The notes: generated by a model from the sequence alone, not told the origin. Positions 33,587 through 44,985 are shown, counted from the stretch's first letter. The stretch is 64,000 nucleotides of DNA from Lachnospiraceae bacterium UBA4338 (GCA_002393735.1 DGTK01000007.1:124001-188000), one strand, 5' to 3'. Translations and numbers: made by a program.

Positions 33587-36500
33587 TTAGTTACCATTAA
33601 CAGAATTATCTCCACCATTATCATTATTATCAGTTGCCTGACTGTCAGTATTCTGAGTATCAGTATTCTGAGTATCAGTAGCCTGAGTACTGTCACCTGC
33701 TGTATTATCAGTATTTGCAGATTCATTACCGCCCAAATTCTGAGTATCCGGAACTATTGCTGGATTCTCAGGTGTACTTTCTGGCTCAGTGTTATTATCA
33801 CCAGATGCAGAATCAGTCGCATTGTCATCATGTACTTCTTCCGGATTAACATCTCCAGCATCGTCTGTATTATCCGCATTCTGAGTCTCCGATGAATTAT
33901 CAACATTCTGAGCATCAGTATTGTTACTGTCTACTTCAGGAGCGTTATTTATCTGATTGTTATTTGTTTCTTCACTATTCGTAGCATTACTATCATCATT
34001 TGAATCATTATTATCTGTTGATTCACTATTCTGATTAGCATTATCTGGAACCAATGTAGGTTCAACTACATTTCCAGCCCCAGCTGTAAGGTTAGGTACC
34101 ATAGAATTAGTGTTTGGTCTAGGTGCCATAAGCATACCCTGTCTCTTTATAACATCTTCTGTCATAAAAGTATATCCATCTATTGATATATTTCCATTTG
34201 CTATTGACGGAACATACCAATACTTAATACCTTCAGTACTGAAATGACTATAGTCAGTTATAACACCATTTACTCTGCTGTATCCAAGGTTTGCAGCAAC
34301 CTCATCTGATATAGGATGCTTATAGATAAACCATGCATCTGGATCATACGCTGGTGAGTCCTGATATGCTTCTCCCTTTGACATCCACAACGCTACACGA
34401 ATATCAGAATAATCATCCAAATTGATAGACGCATCCATATTTGCAGTAAAGTTCAAACCTGCACTCACATCGGACTTACTCAATGCATTAACACGTTGTT
34501 CATCACTCATATATAAAGTATATGGTGTAGTATCATTTGGCTTATATCCATAAACCTCTATCACATAATATGTATATGTTCTGTTATTTGATGAATACTT
34601 ATAGGTTCCAGTATAATTAATACTATTACTGGAGATTGTAACATCACTTGTATTGTGGTTAAGCGTATTAATACTAAACCTATAATCCGAACTCATATTG
34701 TTAGGGAACCAAGGAGTATTGATATCTTGACCTACATAATCATTGAAAACAAATACATCAGTATCAAATCCACCTAGTGATGCATATGCAGAGAAGCGTC
34801 GTTTATTTCTGCTGTAGTCATTAATATTTGCCACAAGTGGAATTGCACCGCTTGCTATACTCTGTGGTTGACTTGTATTAATAACAAGTGGGGTGCTGGA
34901 ACCCGGCGCTATATAAGGTGATCCATTATTCAGAATATGAATAATTGCACCTGTTCCGATAAATTCTTCCCAATTAACAATATATATATACCAGTTTGGT
35001 TTTCCTGCAAAGTTATCTGTTGTAATTGCTATTATTGGAGTTGGAAGTTTCTTGGCTACTTCTGCCAATATCTTCGGACTGTAATAATCATCCGTTGTTC
35101 CAACATCCTTAACTCTTACAACTGAATAGTACGTATTAGCATCAAAATCCAATGTAACAGGAGTACTTGCAGCCATGCCTGCCTCAAATACATCTGCTGA
35201 AGATCTAAATGAATTTCCTTCCACATCAACATAAACTGTACCAATTTTTGATGCTTCATCAAGTTCTGTCAAATCAGCTACAGTCGTTCCAAGTGGTAAA
35301 GCATATACACTCTGCTCTACTGTATACTTATCAGCAGCCTGAGCTGTATCATACTTAGTCCATGAAACAATAGCACCATTTGCAGTTAATGCTGCAGTAT
35401 TATCAAATGATTTTACTGATGTACTATTCTCAATATATATTCTCAGAGAAGCGTTATTCTCACAAACGTCTCTTGTAGCAACTACAGCTGAATAATAATA
35501 CTTATACTTTCCAGTTGTACTGTCAAGATACTTAATGAATCCCTGCTCTCTGTAACCAGTTGCAGGCACCAGACTTTCAACCGTTTCAAAGTATGTCTTA
35601 ATACGTTTATCACTCTGAATACGAGTAGGCTGGTTAGAATTATAACAGTTAGCACTATACCATGCTGCTACATGGAAATCATGATATTTTCTTAAATCAA
35701 GTTTTTCATTGTTAGCAAGCGATATACTAATCTGATCTTTACTAATAACAGATGTGTTATTACTTGTATTAGTCATCAGTTTATCATCACTTAAGTAAAG
35801 CGTTACAGGATTATTATTCTCATCATAAGCATATAATTCAACTTTATAATAAGATTCTGCGCTGGTAGTATTAGCTTCGTTATATGATAATACTCCCTTA
35901 TATGTAAGAGTGGTTCCGGTATAACTAAACTCACCTGTTATAACACCTGTTCCATCATTATAATCTTCAGAAGCAAAACTCTTAAATGTTGTTAATATGT
36001 ATTTATCTTTATCCAAAACTTTTGGAATACGCCAACTTAAACCTAATGCTTCATAAATATCAGAATTAATATAACCCTCTTCACTTGCAAATGCATTTAA
36101 TCTTGCTCTCCATTGTTCACCATCTGTCTGAGCAAAATAATATCCAGAAGGATAAATGGTCGTACCTGCAGTATTATGAAGGGCATCGTTTACACCAAAG
36201 TAATATGCCGGAGCAGGTGTCTTATTAACGTCTCTTCCAAGTCCAACATTAAGAGTTACATCATTTAATAAATCATAATCTTTATAGTTTAATAATCTAA
36301 TTCCCCAATTAGCTACAGGCTTGGTACTTGTAGCACTTTCAGGTGTAAATCCAACAAATACAGGTTCAATTACAGGCGTAGGGAGCTTTACTGTTCTGAA
36401 AAGATAATCAACATCAGCCATTCCATCATTATAATCTGTAATAAATCCAGTTACTCTCTTCTTATCCGATGCATGAGCAGCATCAGTATGAATATATGTA

Positions 36501-39500
36501 TATACATCACCTAAACCTGGTGATACATACCATATTTCTGTATAAAAACTGTCATATACACTCAAATCTACATCAGCAGCCGCATCATAATATCCAATTG
36601 ATATTTCTGTACTTTCACCTTTACTCAATGAATAATCTTTATGAGCAATAGTTTCATGAACCTTTGTTACTCCATCAGCAAGAGTCTTTTCACCGTATAA
36701 TTCAAGGCGGAATACCTGTGGCATATATGTAGTTACACCTTCAAGGCCGTTATATGTAAATGTTGCTTCATATTCCGGCTTACCAGCTATTACATTAAGA
36801 TTATCTGTTACTTCAGATAAAGCAGTATTAGCAGTAGTCACCTTAGGTAAGAAGATATTCATAATCTTCACATCTGAATCAAGGCAACCATCAGCCTTTG
36901 CTATACCTCTTAAGGAAATAACTCCTGATGCAGTTGCTCTGTTATTTGTTGCTGTTGCTCCTACGATAATAGAATCATCAGGAATAATAACAGCATTGGT
37001 AAGAAGTTTTGTAGCATCATCATTACCACCAAAGGCTGAACTAATATTGTCAGCAGTAATTGCAATATTAGGATCTTCCCATGTATTATTGGTCTTATAT
37101 AACATAACCGGAATCTTAAAATTAGGTAGTTTTACATAATCCACATAATCTTCAGGATTTAAAAGGTGCAAATACCAGTGAACACCATACTCAACAATCT
37201 CAAGTTCAGGAGTAGGAAGTTTCGGTTCCAACTTAATATAACTCTTTATTGAATCAGTATGCATAATGTCACTGTAATCATCAGGAGTATTGCTAAGTGA
37301 ATCACGAACTCTTACAACAACATAGTAATCATATTCTGCATCAAACTGTAATGTGTCCGGAGTAACATATGAACCATTACGTCCTACCACTTTACTTTCT
37401 TCATCAAACTCAAGTTTTTCAGCTACATCTGTAATCTCTTTATCGGAAGCAGCAATGCAAGTAGTAAAATCTGTTCCAGCAGGAACTCTGTATATACTTG
37501 TTAACATCTCAAATTCATTGGCTGTTCCAGGATTACCATTGGCATCTACTACATCCCATGTAATCTTGTATTTGCCATCAACTATCATGGCACCTGTTGC
37601 AGAATCCGTGGTTTTAACCACATTTACATTTATAACATTATCAGGAGTTTTCTCACTCTTAAGCCTTGCAATATATGCTACAAAGGCTCTGTCAAAGGCT
37701 TCCATATCCATATCAAATTCATCTGCAGTTGGAATTCGGCTGCCATATGCATTGCCACTATGATAGTTATCTGTTCTATTTAATACATAATTATAAAATG
37801 ATATTGTACCAGTATCTCTACCTGTATAACTTCTTCCGGCCATTGGTGTTTTTTCTTTGAATTCATAAATAATATCACCATATATTACTTCTTCATGCGT
37901 AGTATTATCTACTACCTTAACGACCTTATTTCCATTAACAGTCTCAACCCACGCACTATTAACATTTAGTATGTCATTAAGTTTATTAGAACTATATCCG
38001 TAATATTCTTCGCTTCTAATGGCAACCATTCCATAATATCCGTCGCCATATGTTACAGCCTGAAGTCTTGAAAGACCGACTCTCTTACATTCTTCATCCA
38101 GTCTAATCTTCGCACCATTACCTTTTCTAACTTCAGTTACAACACTAGGTTTCGAAGTTGAAATCTTAGCGCAGGTATAGTCCGAATACGAATTTGACCA
38201 GTTATTAGGATTATATCCGGTTGCTGCAACAATTGAACCATCTTCAGCGATTTTGCCATTAGTCTGAGTATAATGATATGTAATTTCGTCTATATGGAAG
38301 TTATTGCTATATATACGAAGCAAGTTGTTAGTGGTATATCGATTTGTTGTTTTATTACATATCGCATTGTTATTCGTTATGGTGTAAGTATTATTGTTTT
38401 CAAAGCGATACATTCTAAGAGTCATACAGTTCTGCATAACTGTATAACCTGTCGCAGTACTCGGTGAAACATACGGATCTCGATTGCCGATAATACCGCC
38501 CATATAATGAGGTCTGTCGGTAAGAAGACTATAGTTATCTTTATTTTGATTTCCGGTTAAAAGATAACTACTATAATTTCTACAGCTTTCTACATTTACG
38601 AGCACATTATCAGACTGATTGTTACCTTTATCATTTTCATTGGTCTTGCCACCAACCTGTCCTAAGATACCACCACCCTGGCTTTCTCCATATACTCTGG
38701 CTGTAGTACCATTAACGCAGTCTATAACATTAAGGATATGTGAATCAGTATTGCTGGCCGCAGAAATAACACCTACAACACCACCAGCGTCGTTGGCAAG
38801 ACTGATTCTTCCGCTAGGATTATTTATATATTTATGAACCATATTAGTTCTGAAGTCTACTTCCTGCATAGGGAAGTTAACAATACCATGATTCTGGCAA
38901 GAGATAACATTGCAGGTCTGGTTAGGATACATTCTTACAATGTGGTCAACAACGCCACCTGCATTGCCACACCATCCGGCTTTACCGTCATAATCATTGA
39001 ATTCAGCGCCTGTCATAAGAAGACCGTAATTGTAACAATATCTTACAGTACCACAGTTATGAATAAGTTTTGAAATAACACCACCAACGTCATTACCGTA
39101 GTAGTTAATTACTGTACCTACATTAATACAGCCCTCTACTACCCACTTATCAGATGTAGTATTATTCTGAACACCTGTTACACCACCAACATAGTGGAAT
39201 CTGTGGAATCCTGCACCTGTAAGTTTTGTATTTGTTTTTTGATTGTAATCTGCATCAGTAAATGCAGGCTGATATAACTCTCTTCTTACGTATGCGAAGT
39301 TGATATTATATCTGAAATTACCGTCAGAAGCATTCTCACCAACAATACCACCAACCGCAGCATCTCTGCTGGTTGGAAGATAGTTTTCAACAATCCACTT
39401 ACCAGACGCACATTCAGTTAATGAAGCTTTGGATGTATTAAATCCGGCAATACCACCTACGTAACCGTTACAATCAGCCTTATCATTAAATCTTCCAAGA

Positions 39501-42500
39501 GTTACAATAAACTGGTTGGAAGTGCTGTCGTAGTTATTTCCATATTGTGATCTTGACCATGCATATCTAGGCTGATTAGGATCTTCAGTTCCTATTCTAG
39601 GCAAATCACCCATTACTTTAAGAGCTGCAACTGTCATATCGCCTTCAGCTTTATTTGCACTAAAATCTTCTGGGCTTCTATTATCTACATCTGTTACCTT
39701 AAAGAGACTATTAAGCTTACTAATTGCATCATAATCATTTGAATTCATTGCTTTCTCGATATAAGGCTTTGCTGTTTCAAGAAGAGCCATATCTGTTGAT
39801 CCTGATTTAACAACAGGATAACCATATGTTAAATTAGTCTGATCAGTATCATTAACAAATACTTTATCTGTATATCCACAGTGTCTGATAGTACCTGAGT
39901 TAACAGCTGCAATACCACCAACCATACCTTTTTGAACAAGCACATCACTCTGACGGCTAATGCTGCCATCTTCCTTACTAAGTGCTGTTACATAACAATT
40001 TTCAATAGAAGATCCATTGTTGTTAATACCACAAATACCACCAACATATGAACTCTTATTAAGTTTTGTTGTTTCAGAATCATCTTCTGCATAAGAGCAG
40101 AATCCCGTAACATTGATTCTTCCGCCAACCAAATAGCAGTCAGTAACCTTGCCGGAGCCCATGTTCTGAGCTACGATTCCACCGATGGCCATCTTTGGAA
40201 TTTCATTTCTCTTCTTCTCAATGCTTCCGCTGAAGAATGATAACTTAACGATACCTCTGTTATTGCCAACGATACCGCCAATATATGAAGCCTGGCCATT
40301 ATCTTTAAGGTCCATTGCTCCATTAACATGCTTAACAACAGCGCCCGCTTTATTATTACCAACAGCACCGCCAATTATAAGATTTCTCTTCTTTGAATTG
40401 TAACCAACATGACGACCTACTATACCGCCATTTACAACACCTTCATTATCACCAACAAGATAACCAAAGGTACCCATGTAGTTACCGGAGATAAGAATAT
40501 CATCATTTAAACTGTCAAAGTTAGATGCTGCTGTACTACAGTCTTTTACAACGCATTGTTCATGGTTAATACATGTGATGGCACCAGCCACATCCATGTT
40601 ACCATTGATAGTCGGAACATATGCATCAGGATGACTTGCATCACCTAAAGCTCTGTCCAAAGAACACTTCTCAATAAAGCCAAAGTTCTCTGACGCAATA
40701 CCTGCAGATACACCTGATGTAGCCTTTGTTCCGCCATAAGATGTGCACTCTAAAATATATCCGTTATTACCATTTACACCAAGAATGCCACCAACGAAGT
40801 CCTTACCTTCAACATCACCATAGTTGCGGCAGTTAACAACCTGTGGTTCTGCTATGGATGGAATGCTCCAGTCGCCTTCATCCGTAGTACTTCCTACTGA
40901 GCCATTATTAAGATGAGCAATATAAATATTACCTGCAATACCACCTGCAAATGAAACTGTAGATGTTACAGGAGCTTTATTAATAACTGAAATTCCATTA
41001 TCTGTCCATCCGTCAAATACATAACCTGTATCATCAGTTATCTGGCCCGCTTCTAATTTTTTAAGTTTGATATTGTGATAATTTGCAGCCTTGGTTATAC
41101 CAATACCAATCTCATCACCTGCATTATAATCACCATATACATAACCACTTACAGCGCCAACACCATAAGCATACCTGGATGCGTTTGCCGGTGTGGAATA
41201 AATTGCTTTTCTTCCCGCTGTATCACTTACTGCAGGAGTATTTGCAGCGCCTGCTATATCACCCTTTAATGAACCATTAATATAAACTCTGTCAATTGGA
41301 TATCCATTTCTTAAACTGATGGTACCCGAAAGAATACCAACACCACATCCATTGGTATAAGATACGCTGTTGTCCATTGTTACAGTTGCATCAACCAATG
41401 AATCCTTATCGATATAAATCTCTGAAAGAATACCGTCATTACGTCCTGTAAGAAGACCTGCAGCACGTAAAGTATCACTGTAAATCGAGGAACCGTTTGA
41501 ATTTTCCTTACCAGCAGTCTTAGCCTGATCATTGGTATATGCATAAAGTGATGTGTCATATAATGATAATCCACTGATAGTTCCGTGGTTGTTTGCAACA
41601 AAACCAATTTCAGACGCCTTGTTACCTGCTGTAACGTCAGGCTTTCCATCAGCTGCATAATCATATGTGATATATGATGTATTATCCATTCTTACGCCAA
41701 AGAGCGCGTAGTTATTATTCGGATTAACTGTATCGATTGCATTAAGAGTTGCCTTATTTCCTAAAGATGGAATACTTGGCCATATCTTCTTATCTCCTGA
41801 AAGTTCATCAATGGTTGAAGATGTGCCGGAAAAAGCATACTCTTTAGCTGTTGACCACTGAAGATCTGTAGTCATGTTATAAGATCTTGCTGTATCTGAA
41901 GACTCTCTCTCATAATATGTTTCGCCATATCTTACATTGGATAAATGTCTCCAGTAAATAATATTATGACTGTCATCAATTGCTACTGGCTCATTCATTA
42001 CATCCTTTTCAGTAGCATATAAGTCATTTTCAATATTGGATGTTAAGCCCTGACCTGCGCCCGCAGAAAGCACTCCTGCTCCTGCCGCATTGGCAGAAAC
42101 TTCAATGTCAGCATAAATAAGTTTAGCCTTATCTCCTGCAAAACGAGTAATGCTGAGACCCTTTGTATCTGTCTTGCCATCAACTGCCTTATTAAGAAGA
42201 GCCATACTCTGTGAATCCATCATTGCATCCACTGTAAGACTTAATGAATATCTCTCATCCGGATCATTAGGATCAGGAAGATAGCCTAAGAAGAACGGAA
42301 GATTTGCTACTGTTCCATCAGCTAAGGTTGTCTTAAGCATAACAGGCTTTGGATCAATTTTAGTTCCCTGAGCCATTGGTCCAAGAATTGCAGTATCAGA
42401 TGGATCTACTTCTACAGTAAACAGTTTCTCATCTGCATTACCGTTCTCACCCTTAGCGTAGAAAGTAATATTGAACATTGTATAGTTTTCAAGATTCTCT

Positions 42501-43267
42501 GCATCAGAATAAAAATCAAGGTGCAGTGTCTCTTCATTTACAAGTAATGCCTTTTCAACTTTAATACCATTTGGAAGTGTAAGATTAATTACATTAACCT
42601 GATCACTGCCATAATATCCAACGCAGTGGTCATATCTTGCATCCTTTGTTCTTGAATCCTTATTGATGTAGAAAGTTCCTCTTACTACGCTGTCGCTGGT
42701 TCCATAAAGGAATTCGTCTGCCCAGCTTGAGTAAAATACTGAATAAACCTTCTGACTTGTCATATCAAGTTCAATTACAATACTGCCCTCAATTGACTTG
42801 GCATCTGACATATAAGGACTTACAAGTTTATAAAGAAATGTTTCGGATTTTTTCATGGTGGCAGAATTATCACCATTTGAATATGTGACATTGGAATCAA
42901 GCTTACCGGCAGGAACACTAAGGTAAGCATATTCATGATCCTGATCTCTGTTATCGTGCTCAATAGGAAGACCTAAGGCTTCTTTGTTTTCAGGAGTTAT
43001 GTAAACAAGTTCTCCTGTTGTTTCTAAATCATCTATATCCTCAAAAAGCTCACCCAGTGTTCCTCTGCCTGAATAAGCGGATAAACCTGACTGAGCACCT
43101 AAATATATATATCTGGCCTTCTCTTCATTCTGCATATATGTAAAATGATGAATCCAGCCTGTTGTAGCCCACATGGACGCACCAAGAACAATGGCAAGTA
43201 CCGTAAGTACCACCAGCATTTCAACCAATGTGAAACCTAAGTTATTTGTGAACCTTGATTTCTTCAT
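33587..43267 (-). CDS. Giant prepilin-like surface protein, about 3226 aa
   Basis: The start is the ATG at 43267 with GAGGG six bases upstream. The N-terminus is a genuine prepilin: basic leader, cleavage site NLG-FTLVEML and a hydrophobic helix to about residue 38. A region around 780-1590 holds about 15 GLUG-like repeats of the form GGIxGxNxGxIxxCxxxG. From about 2000 there are three related modules, each beginning LPTP (near 2015, 2290 and 2740) followed by a W-x-I/L-x-LN segment, probably beta-sandwich domains. The last 165 residues are Asn/Asp/Ser/Thr/Glu low complexity. Normal pilins are 120-300 aa. It heads the minor-pilin operon, so it is likely a tip adhesin carried by the pilus. Confidence 0.88.
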   Translation of the reverse strand: MKKSRFTNNLGFTLVEMLVVLTVLAIVLGASMWATTGWIHHFTYMQNEEKARYIYLGAQSGLSAYSGRGTLGELFEDIDDLETTGELVYITPENKEALGLPIEHDNRDQDHEYAYLSVPAGKLDSNVTYSNGDNSATMKKSETFLYKLVSPYMSDAKSIEGSIVIELDMTSQKVYSVFYSSWADEFLYGTSDSVVRGTFYINKDSRTKDARYDHCVGYYGSDQVNVINLTLPNGIKVEKALLVNEETLHLDFYSDAENLENYTMFNITFYAKGENGNADEKLFTVEVDPSDTAILGPMAQGTKIDPKPVMLKTTLADGTVANLPFFLGYLPDPNDPDERYSLSLTVDAMMDSQSMALLNKAVDGKTDTKGLSITRFAGDKAKLIYADIEVSANAAGAGVLSAGAGQGLTSNIENDLYATEKDVMNEPVAIDDSHNIIYWRHLSNVRYGETYYERESSDTARSYNMTTDLQWSTAKEYAFSGTSSTIDELSGDKKIWPSIPSLGNKATLNAIDTVNPNNNYALFGVRMDNTSYITYDYAADGKPDVTAGNKASEIGFVANNHGTISGLSLYDTSLYAYTNDQAKTAGKENSNGSSIYSDTLRAAGLLTGRNDGILSEIYIDKDSLVDATVTMDNSVSYTNGCGVGILSGTISLRNGYPIDRVYINGSLKGDIAGAANTPAVSDTAGRKAIYSTPANASRYAYGVGAVSGYVYGDYNAGDEIGIGITKAANYHNIKLKKLEAGQITDDTGYVFDGWTDNGISVINKAPVTSTVSFAGGIAGNIYIAHLNNGSVGSTTDEGDWSIPSIAEPQVVNCRNYGDVEGKDFVGGILGVNGNNGYILECTSYGGTKATSGVSAGIASENFGFIEKCSLDRALGDASHPDAYVPTINGNMDVAGAITCINHEQCVVKDCSTAASNFDSLNDDILISGNYMGTFGYLVGDNEGVVNGGIVGRHVGYNSKKRNLIIGGAVGNNKAGAVVKHVNGAMDLKDNGQASYIGGIVGNNRGIVKLSFFSGSIEKKRNEIPKMAIGGIVAQNMGSGKVTDCYLVGGRINVTGFCSYAEDDSETTKLNKSSYVGGICGINNNGSSIENCYVTALSKEDGSISRQSDVLVQKGMVGGIAAVNSGTIRHCGYTDKVFVNDTDQTNLTYGYPVVKSGSTDMALLETAKPYIEKAMNSNDYDAISKLNSLFKVTDVDNRSPEDFSANKAEGDMTVAALKVMGDLPRIGTEDPNQPRYAWSRSQYGNNYDSTSNQFIVTLGRFNDKADCNGYVGGIAGFNTSKASLTECASGKWIVENYLPTSRDAAVGGIVGENASDGNFRYNINFAYVRRELYQPAFTDADYNQKTNTKLTGAGFHRFHYVGGVTGVQNNTTSDKWVVEGCINVGTVINYYGNDVGGVISKLIHNCGTVRYCYNYGLLMTGAEFNDYDGKAGWCGNAGGVVDHIVRMYPNQTCNVISCQNHGIVNFPMQEVDFRTNMVHKYINNPSGRISLANDAGGVVGVISAASNTDSHILNVIDCVNGTTARVYGESQGGGILGQVGGKTNENDKGNNQSDNVLVNVESCRNYSSYLLTGNQNKDNYSLLTDRPHYMGGIIGNRDPYVSPSTATGYTVMQNCMTLRMYRFENNNTYTITNNNAICNKTTNRYTTNNLLRIYSNNFHIDEITYHYTQTNGKIAEDGSIVAATGYNPNNWSNSYSDYTCAKISTSKPSVVTEVRKGNGAKIRLDEECKRVGLSRLQAVTYGDGYYGMVAIRSEEYYGYSSNKLNDILNVNSAWVETVNGNKVVKVVDNTTHEEVIYGDIIYEFKEKTPMAGRSYTGRDTGTISFYNYVLNRTDNYHSGNAYGSRIPTADEFDMDMEAFDRAFVAYIARLKSEKTPDNVINVNVVKTTDSATGAMIVDGKYKITWDVVDANGNPGTANEFEMLTSIYRVPAGTDFTTCIAASDKEITDVAEKLEFDEESKVVGRNGSYVTPDTLQFDAEYDYYVVVRVRDSLSNTPDDYSDIMHTDSIKSYIKLEPKLPTPELEIVEYGVHWYLHLLNPEDYVDYVKLPNFKIPVMLYKTNNTWEDPNIAITADNISSAFGGNDDATKLLTNAVIIPDDSIIVGATATNNRATASGVISLRGIAKADGCLDSDVKIMNIFLPKVTTANTALSEVTDNLNVIAGKPEYEATFTYNGLEGVTTYMPQVFRLELYGEKTLADGVTKVHETIAHKDYSLSKGESTEISIGYYDAAADVDLSVYDSFYTEIWYVSPGLGDVYTYIHTDAAHASDKKRVTGFITDYNDGMADVDYLFRTVKLPTPVIEPVFVGFTPESATSTKPVANWGIRLLNYKDYDLLNDVTLNVGLGRDVNKTPAPAYYFGVNDALHNTAGTTIYPSGYYFAQTDGEQWRARLNAFASEEGYINSDIYEALGLSWRIPKVLDKDKYILTTFKSFASEDYNDGTGVITGEFSYTGTTLTYKGVLSYNEANTTSAESYYKVELYAYDENNNPVTLYLSDDKLMTNTSNNTSVISKDQISISLANNEKLDLRKYHDFHVAAWYSANCYNSNQPTRIQSDKRIKTYFETVESLVPATGYREQGFIKYLDSTTGKYKYYYSAVVATRDVCENNASLRIYIENSTSVKSFDNTAALTANGAIVSWTKYDTAQAADKYTVEQSVYALPLGTTVADLTELDEASKIGTVYVDVEGNSFRSSADVFEAGMAASTPVTLDFDANTYYSVVRVKDVGTTDDYYSPKILAEVAKKLPTPIIAITTDNFAGKPNWYIYIVNWEEFIGTGAIIHILNNGSPYIAPGSSTPLVINTSQPQSIASGAIPLVANINDYSRNKRRFSAYASLGGFDTDVFVFNDYVGQDINTPWFPNNMSSDYRFSINTLNHNTSDVTISSNSINYTGTYKYSSNNRTYTYYVIEVYGYKPNDTTPYTLYMSDEQRVNALSKSDVSAGLNFTANMDASINLDDYSDIRVALWMSKGEAYQDSPAYDPDAWFIYKHPISDEVAANLGYSRVNGVITDYSHFSTEGIKYWYVPSIANGNISIDGYTFMTEDVIKRQGMLMAPRPNTNSMVPNLTAGAGNVVEPTLVPDNANQNSESTDNNDSNDDSNATNSEETNNNQINNAPEVDSNNTDAQNVDNSSETQNADNTDDAGDVNPEEVHDDNATDSASGDNNTEPESTPENPAIVPDTQNLGGNESANTDNTAGDSTQATDTQNTDTQNTDSQATDNNDNGGDNSVNGN

Positions 43268-43389
43268 TTTCAACCCTCGTAATCTATCTTTAAACCAATA
43301 TAATTCAATCCGGAAAAATTACACACTCTTACAATTCATATATCGGCATTTAGTACTTATTTTATAACATTTTTCAAGATTTTTACAGT

Positions 43390-43447
43390 AAAAATCCCCG
43401 AAAAATGACAATTTGGTAACGAATTCCGTCTTTTTTCGGGGATTTTT
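43390..43447. terminator. Long-stem bidirectional-type terminator
   Basis: A 16-bp inverted repeat AAAAATCCCCGAAAAA / TTTTTCGGGGATTTTT with a 26-base loop, between rlmD and the giant pilin operon. It is symmetrical enough to act on either strand, but here ends the rlmD transcript. No convincing promoter for the giant gene could be picked in 43274-43389. Confidence 0.75.
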
Positions 43448-43485
43448 GACTTATATGGGACATAACACTGTTATCTATGTCAAGA

Positions 43486-44964
43486 TTAATTTTTTTCAAG
43501 CATGCAAACTGTCTCTATTCCCGTTGTTCTTGGAAATAAATCAACCATTGCATATCTAACCACCTTATATCCTTTTTCCCTGCACATTACAAGGTCATTG
43601 GCAAGTGATGAAGCCTTACAGGATACATATATAATCCTGTCTACGCCATAATCGAGGATTTTGGCTAAAGACTTAGGCGTAATGCCCTCTCTTGGAGGAT
43701 CAACGATTATATAATCAGGCTTTTCTTCAACTTCCTTTAAGCATTCGAATACGTCTCCTGCCATGAAAGAAACATTATCAAGCTTATTAAGTTTCGCATT
43801 CTCCCAGGCACTTTCAACTGCTTCTTCAACAATCTCTATGCCAAGCACAAACTTGCACACCGGCGCTACCACCTGAGTAATTGTTCCAGTTCCTGAATAA
43901 AGGTCGAATACTCTTGCATCTTCAAGATTGTCTGTATTTAAATATTCTCTCACCTTGGAGTAAAGCACTTCTGCCCCTTTGGAATTATTCTGTAAAAAAG
44001 ACATCGGAGAAACCTTAAACTTAAGTCCCAAAAGTTCCTCATAGAAGTAATCTCTTCCATAGAGCACTTCTGCTTTTTGGCATATAACTGCATCTGCCGG
44101 GGAATCGTTGGTTATGTGTATGATGCCAACCAGTTTGTTATGTAAACCACCCGTAAAATCACCGCCGCCCATATCAGCATTCACTCCATCTGCATCACTA
44201 CCAGAACCACGGGTTCCACATAGTTCACATAAATGGTTTACATAATCATTAAGCAACGTTTTTATCTTTTTTTCTTCATTGTCATTGTTTACATAATCTA
44301 TACCTTCAAGACTTGAGCATGTTACCAGCATAACCATCATCTCGCCGGTATTACCGCTCTTTCTTACTACCAGATGCCTTAAATATCCCTTATGACTGAA
44401 CTTATTCATAAAAGGAATACCGCGCTCTGAAAAGAATTCCTTTGTTGCCTTAAGCACCAACCCAAAGTCCTCATCTGCTATCTGGCACTTTGGCACATCA
44501 ATTATATCCATATGGCCACCGGCTCTGTGCATTCCAAGAGTCATTGGACCATCCTTATATTCATCGCCAAAAGTATATTCCATCTTATTACGGTAGCCCG
44601 TTATATCATCCCCTGAAAGAATACCGTCATACTGAGCCTCTTCCACATGAGAGCCAAGAATCTTCTGAACCATAGCCTCTTTAATCTTAAGTTCCTCTTC
44701 ATATGGCAGCGTCTGATATATGCAGCCTCCGCAGATATCATTATAAGGGCATGGGCTTGGAATCTCTTTATCGGAACGCTCAATTAAGTTAATAAGCCTT
44801 CCTTCCATCTGCCCATGTCTCTTCTTTGTAATTCTTATGTCAACCTTTTGTCCCGGAAGGAGATTCTTAACAGTAACATACTGCCCTTCTCCCACATCCA
44901 CAATTGCCTTATTCGGGAAATCTATTCTTTTTACTGTTCCGGTTACAACGTCCCCTTTTTTCAA
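43486..44964 (-). CDS. rlmD: 23S rRNA (uracil-C5)-methyltransferase RlmD-like, with insert
   Basis: A 492-residue SAM-dependent RNA methyltransferase. It has an N-terminal TRAM domain (1-60), an iron-sulfur motif CPYNDICGGC, the SAM motif DLYSGTGT, VDPPREG and the catalytic-Cys region YVSCKASSLANDL. Relatives in the RlmCD/TrmA group are about 450-460 aa. The excess is a Gly/Asp/Asn-rich stretch around residues 222-276, between the central domain strands. In the DNA that stretch contains four copies of the dispersed GTTnACATAA motif in 160 bases. The exact target uridine (1939 or 747) cannot be settled here. Confidence 0.88.
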   Translation of the reverse strand: MKKGDVVTGTVKRIDFPNKAIVDVGEGQYVTVKNLLPGQKVDIRITKKRHGQMEGRLINLIERSDKEIPSPCPYNDICGGCIYQTLPYEEELKIKEAMVQKILGSHVEEAQYDGILSGDDITGYRNKMEYTFGDEYKDGPMTLGMHRAGGHMDIIDVPKCQIADEDFGLVLKATKEFFSERGIPFMNKFSHKGYLRHLVVRKSGNTGEMMVMLVTCSSLEGIDYVNNDNEEKKIKTLLNDYVNHLCELCGTRGSGSDADGVNADMGGGDFTGGLHNKLVGIIHITNDSPADAVICQKAEVLYGRDYFYEELLGLKFKVSPMSFLQNNSKGAEVLYSKVREYLNTDNLEDARVFDLYSGTGTITQVVAPVCKFVLGIEIVEEAVESAWENAKLNKLDNVSFMAGDVFECLKEVEEKPDYIIVDPPREGITPKSLAKILDYGVDRIIYVSCKASSLANDLVMCREKGYKVVRYAMVDLFPRTTGIETVCMLEKN

Positions 44965-44985
44965 AGCCCGGCACCTCCTGGCATA

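Noticed and set aside
43274..43389. Promoter for the giant pilin operon
   Set aside because: Several A/T-rich boxes exist, but none has a reasonable -35 at 16-18 bases from a -10; I could not choose one.
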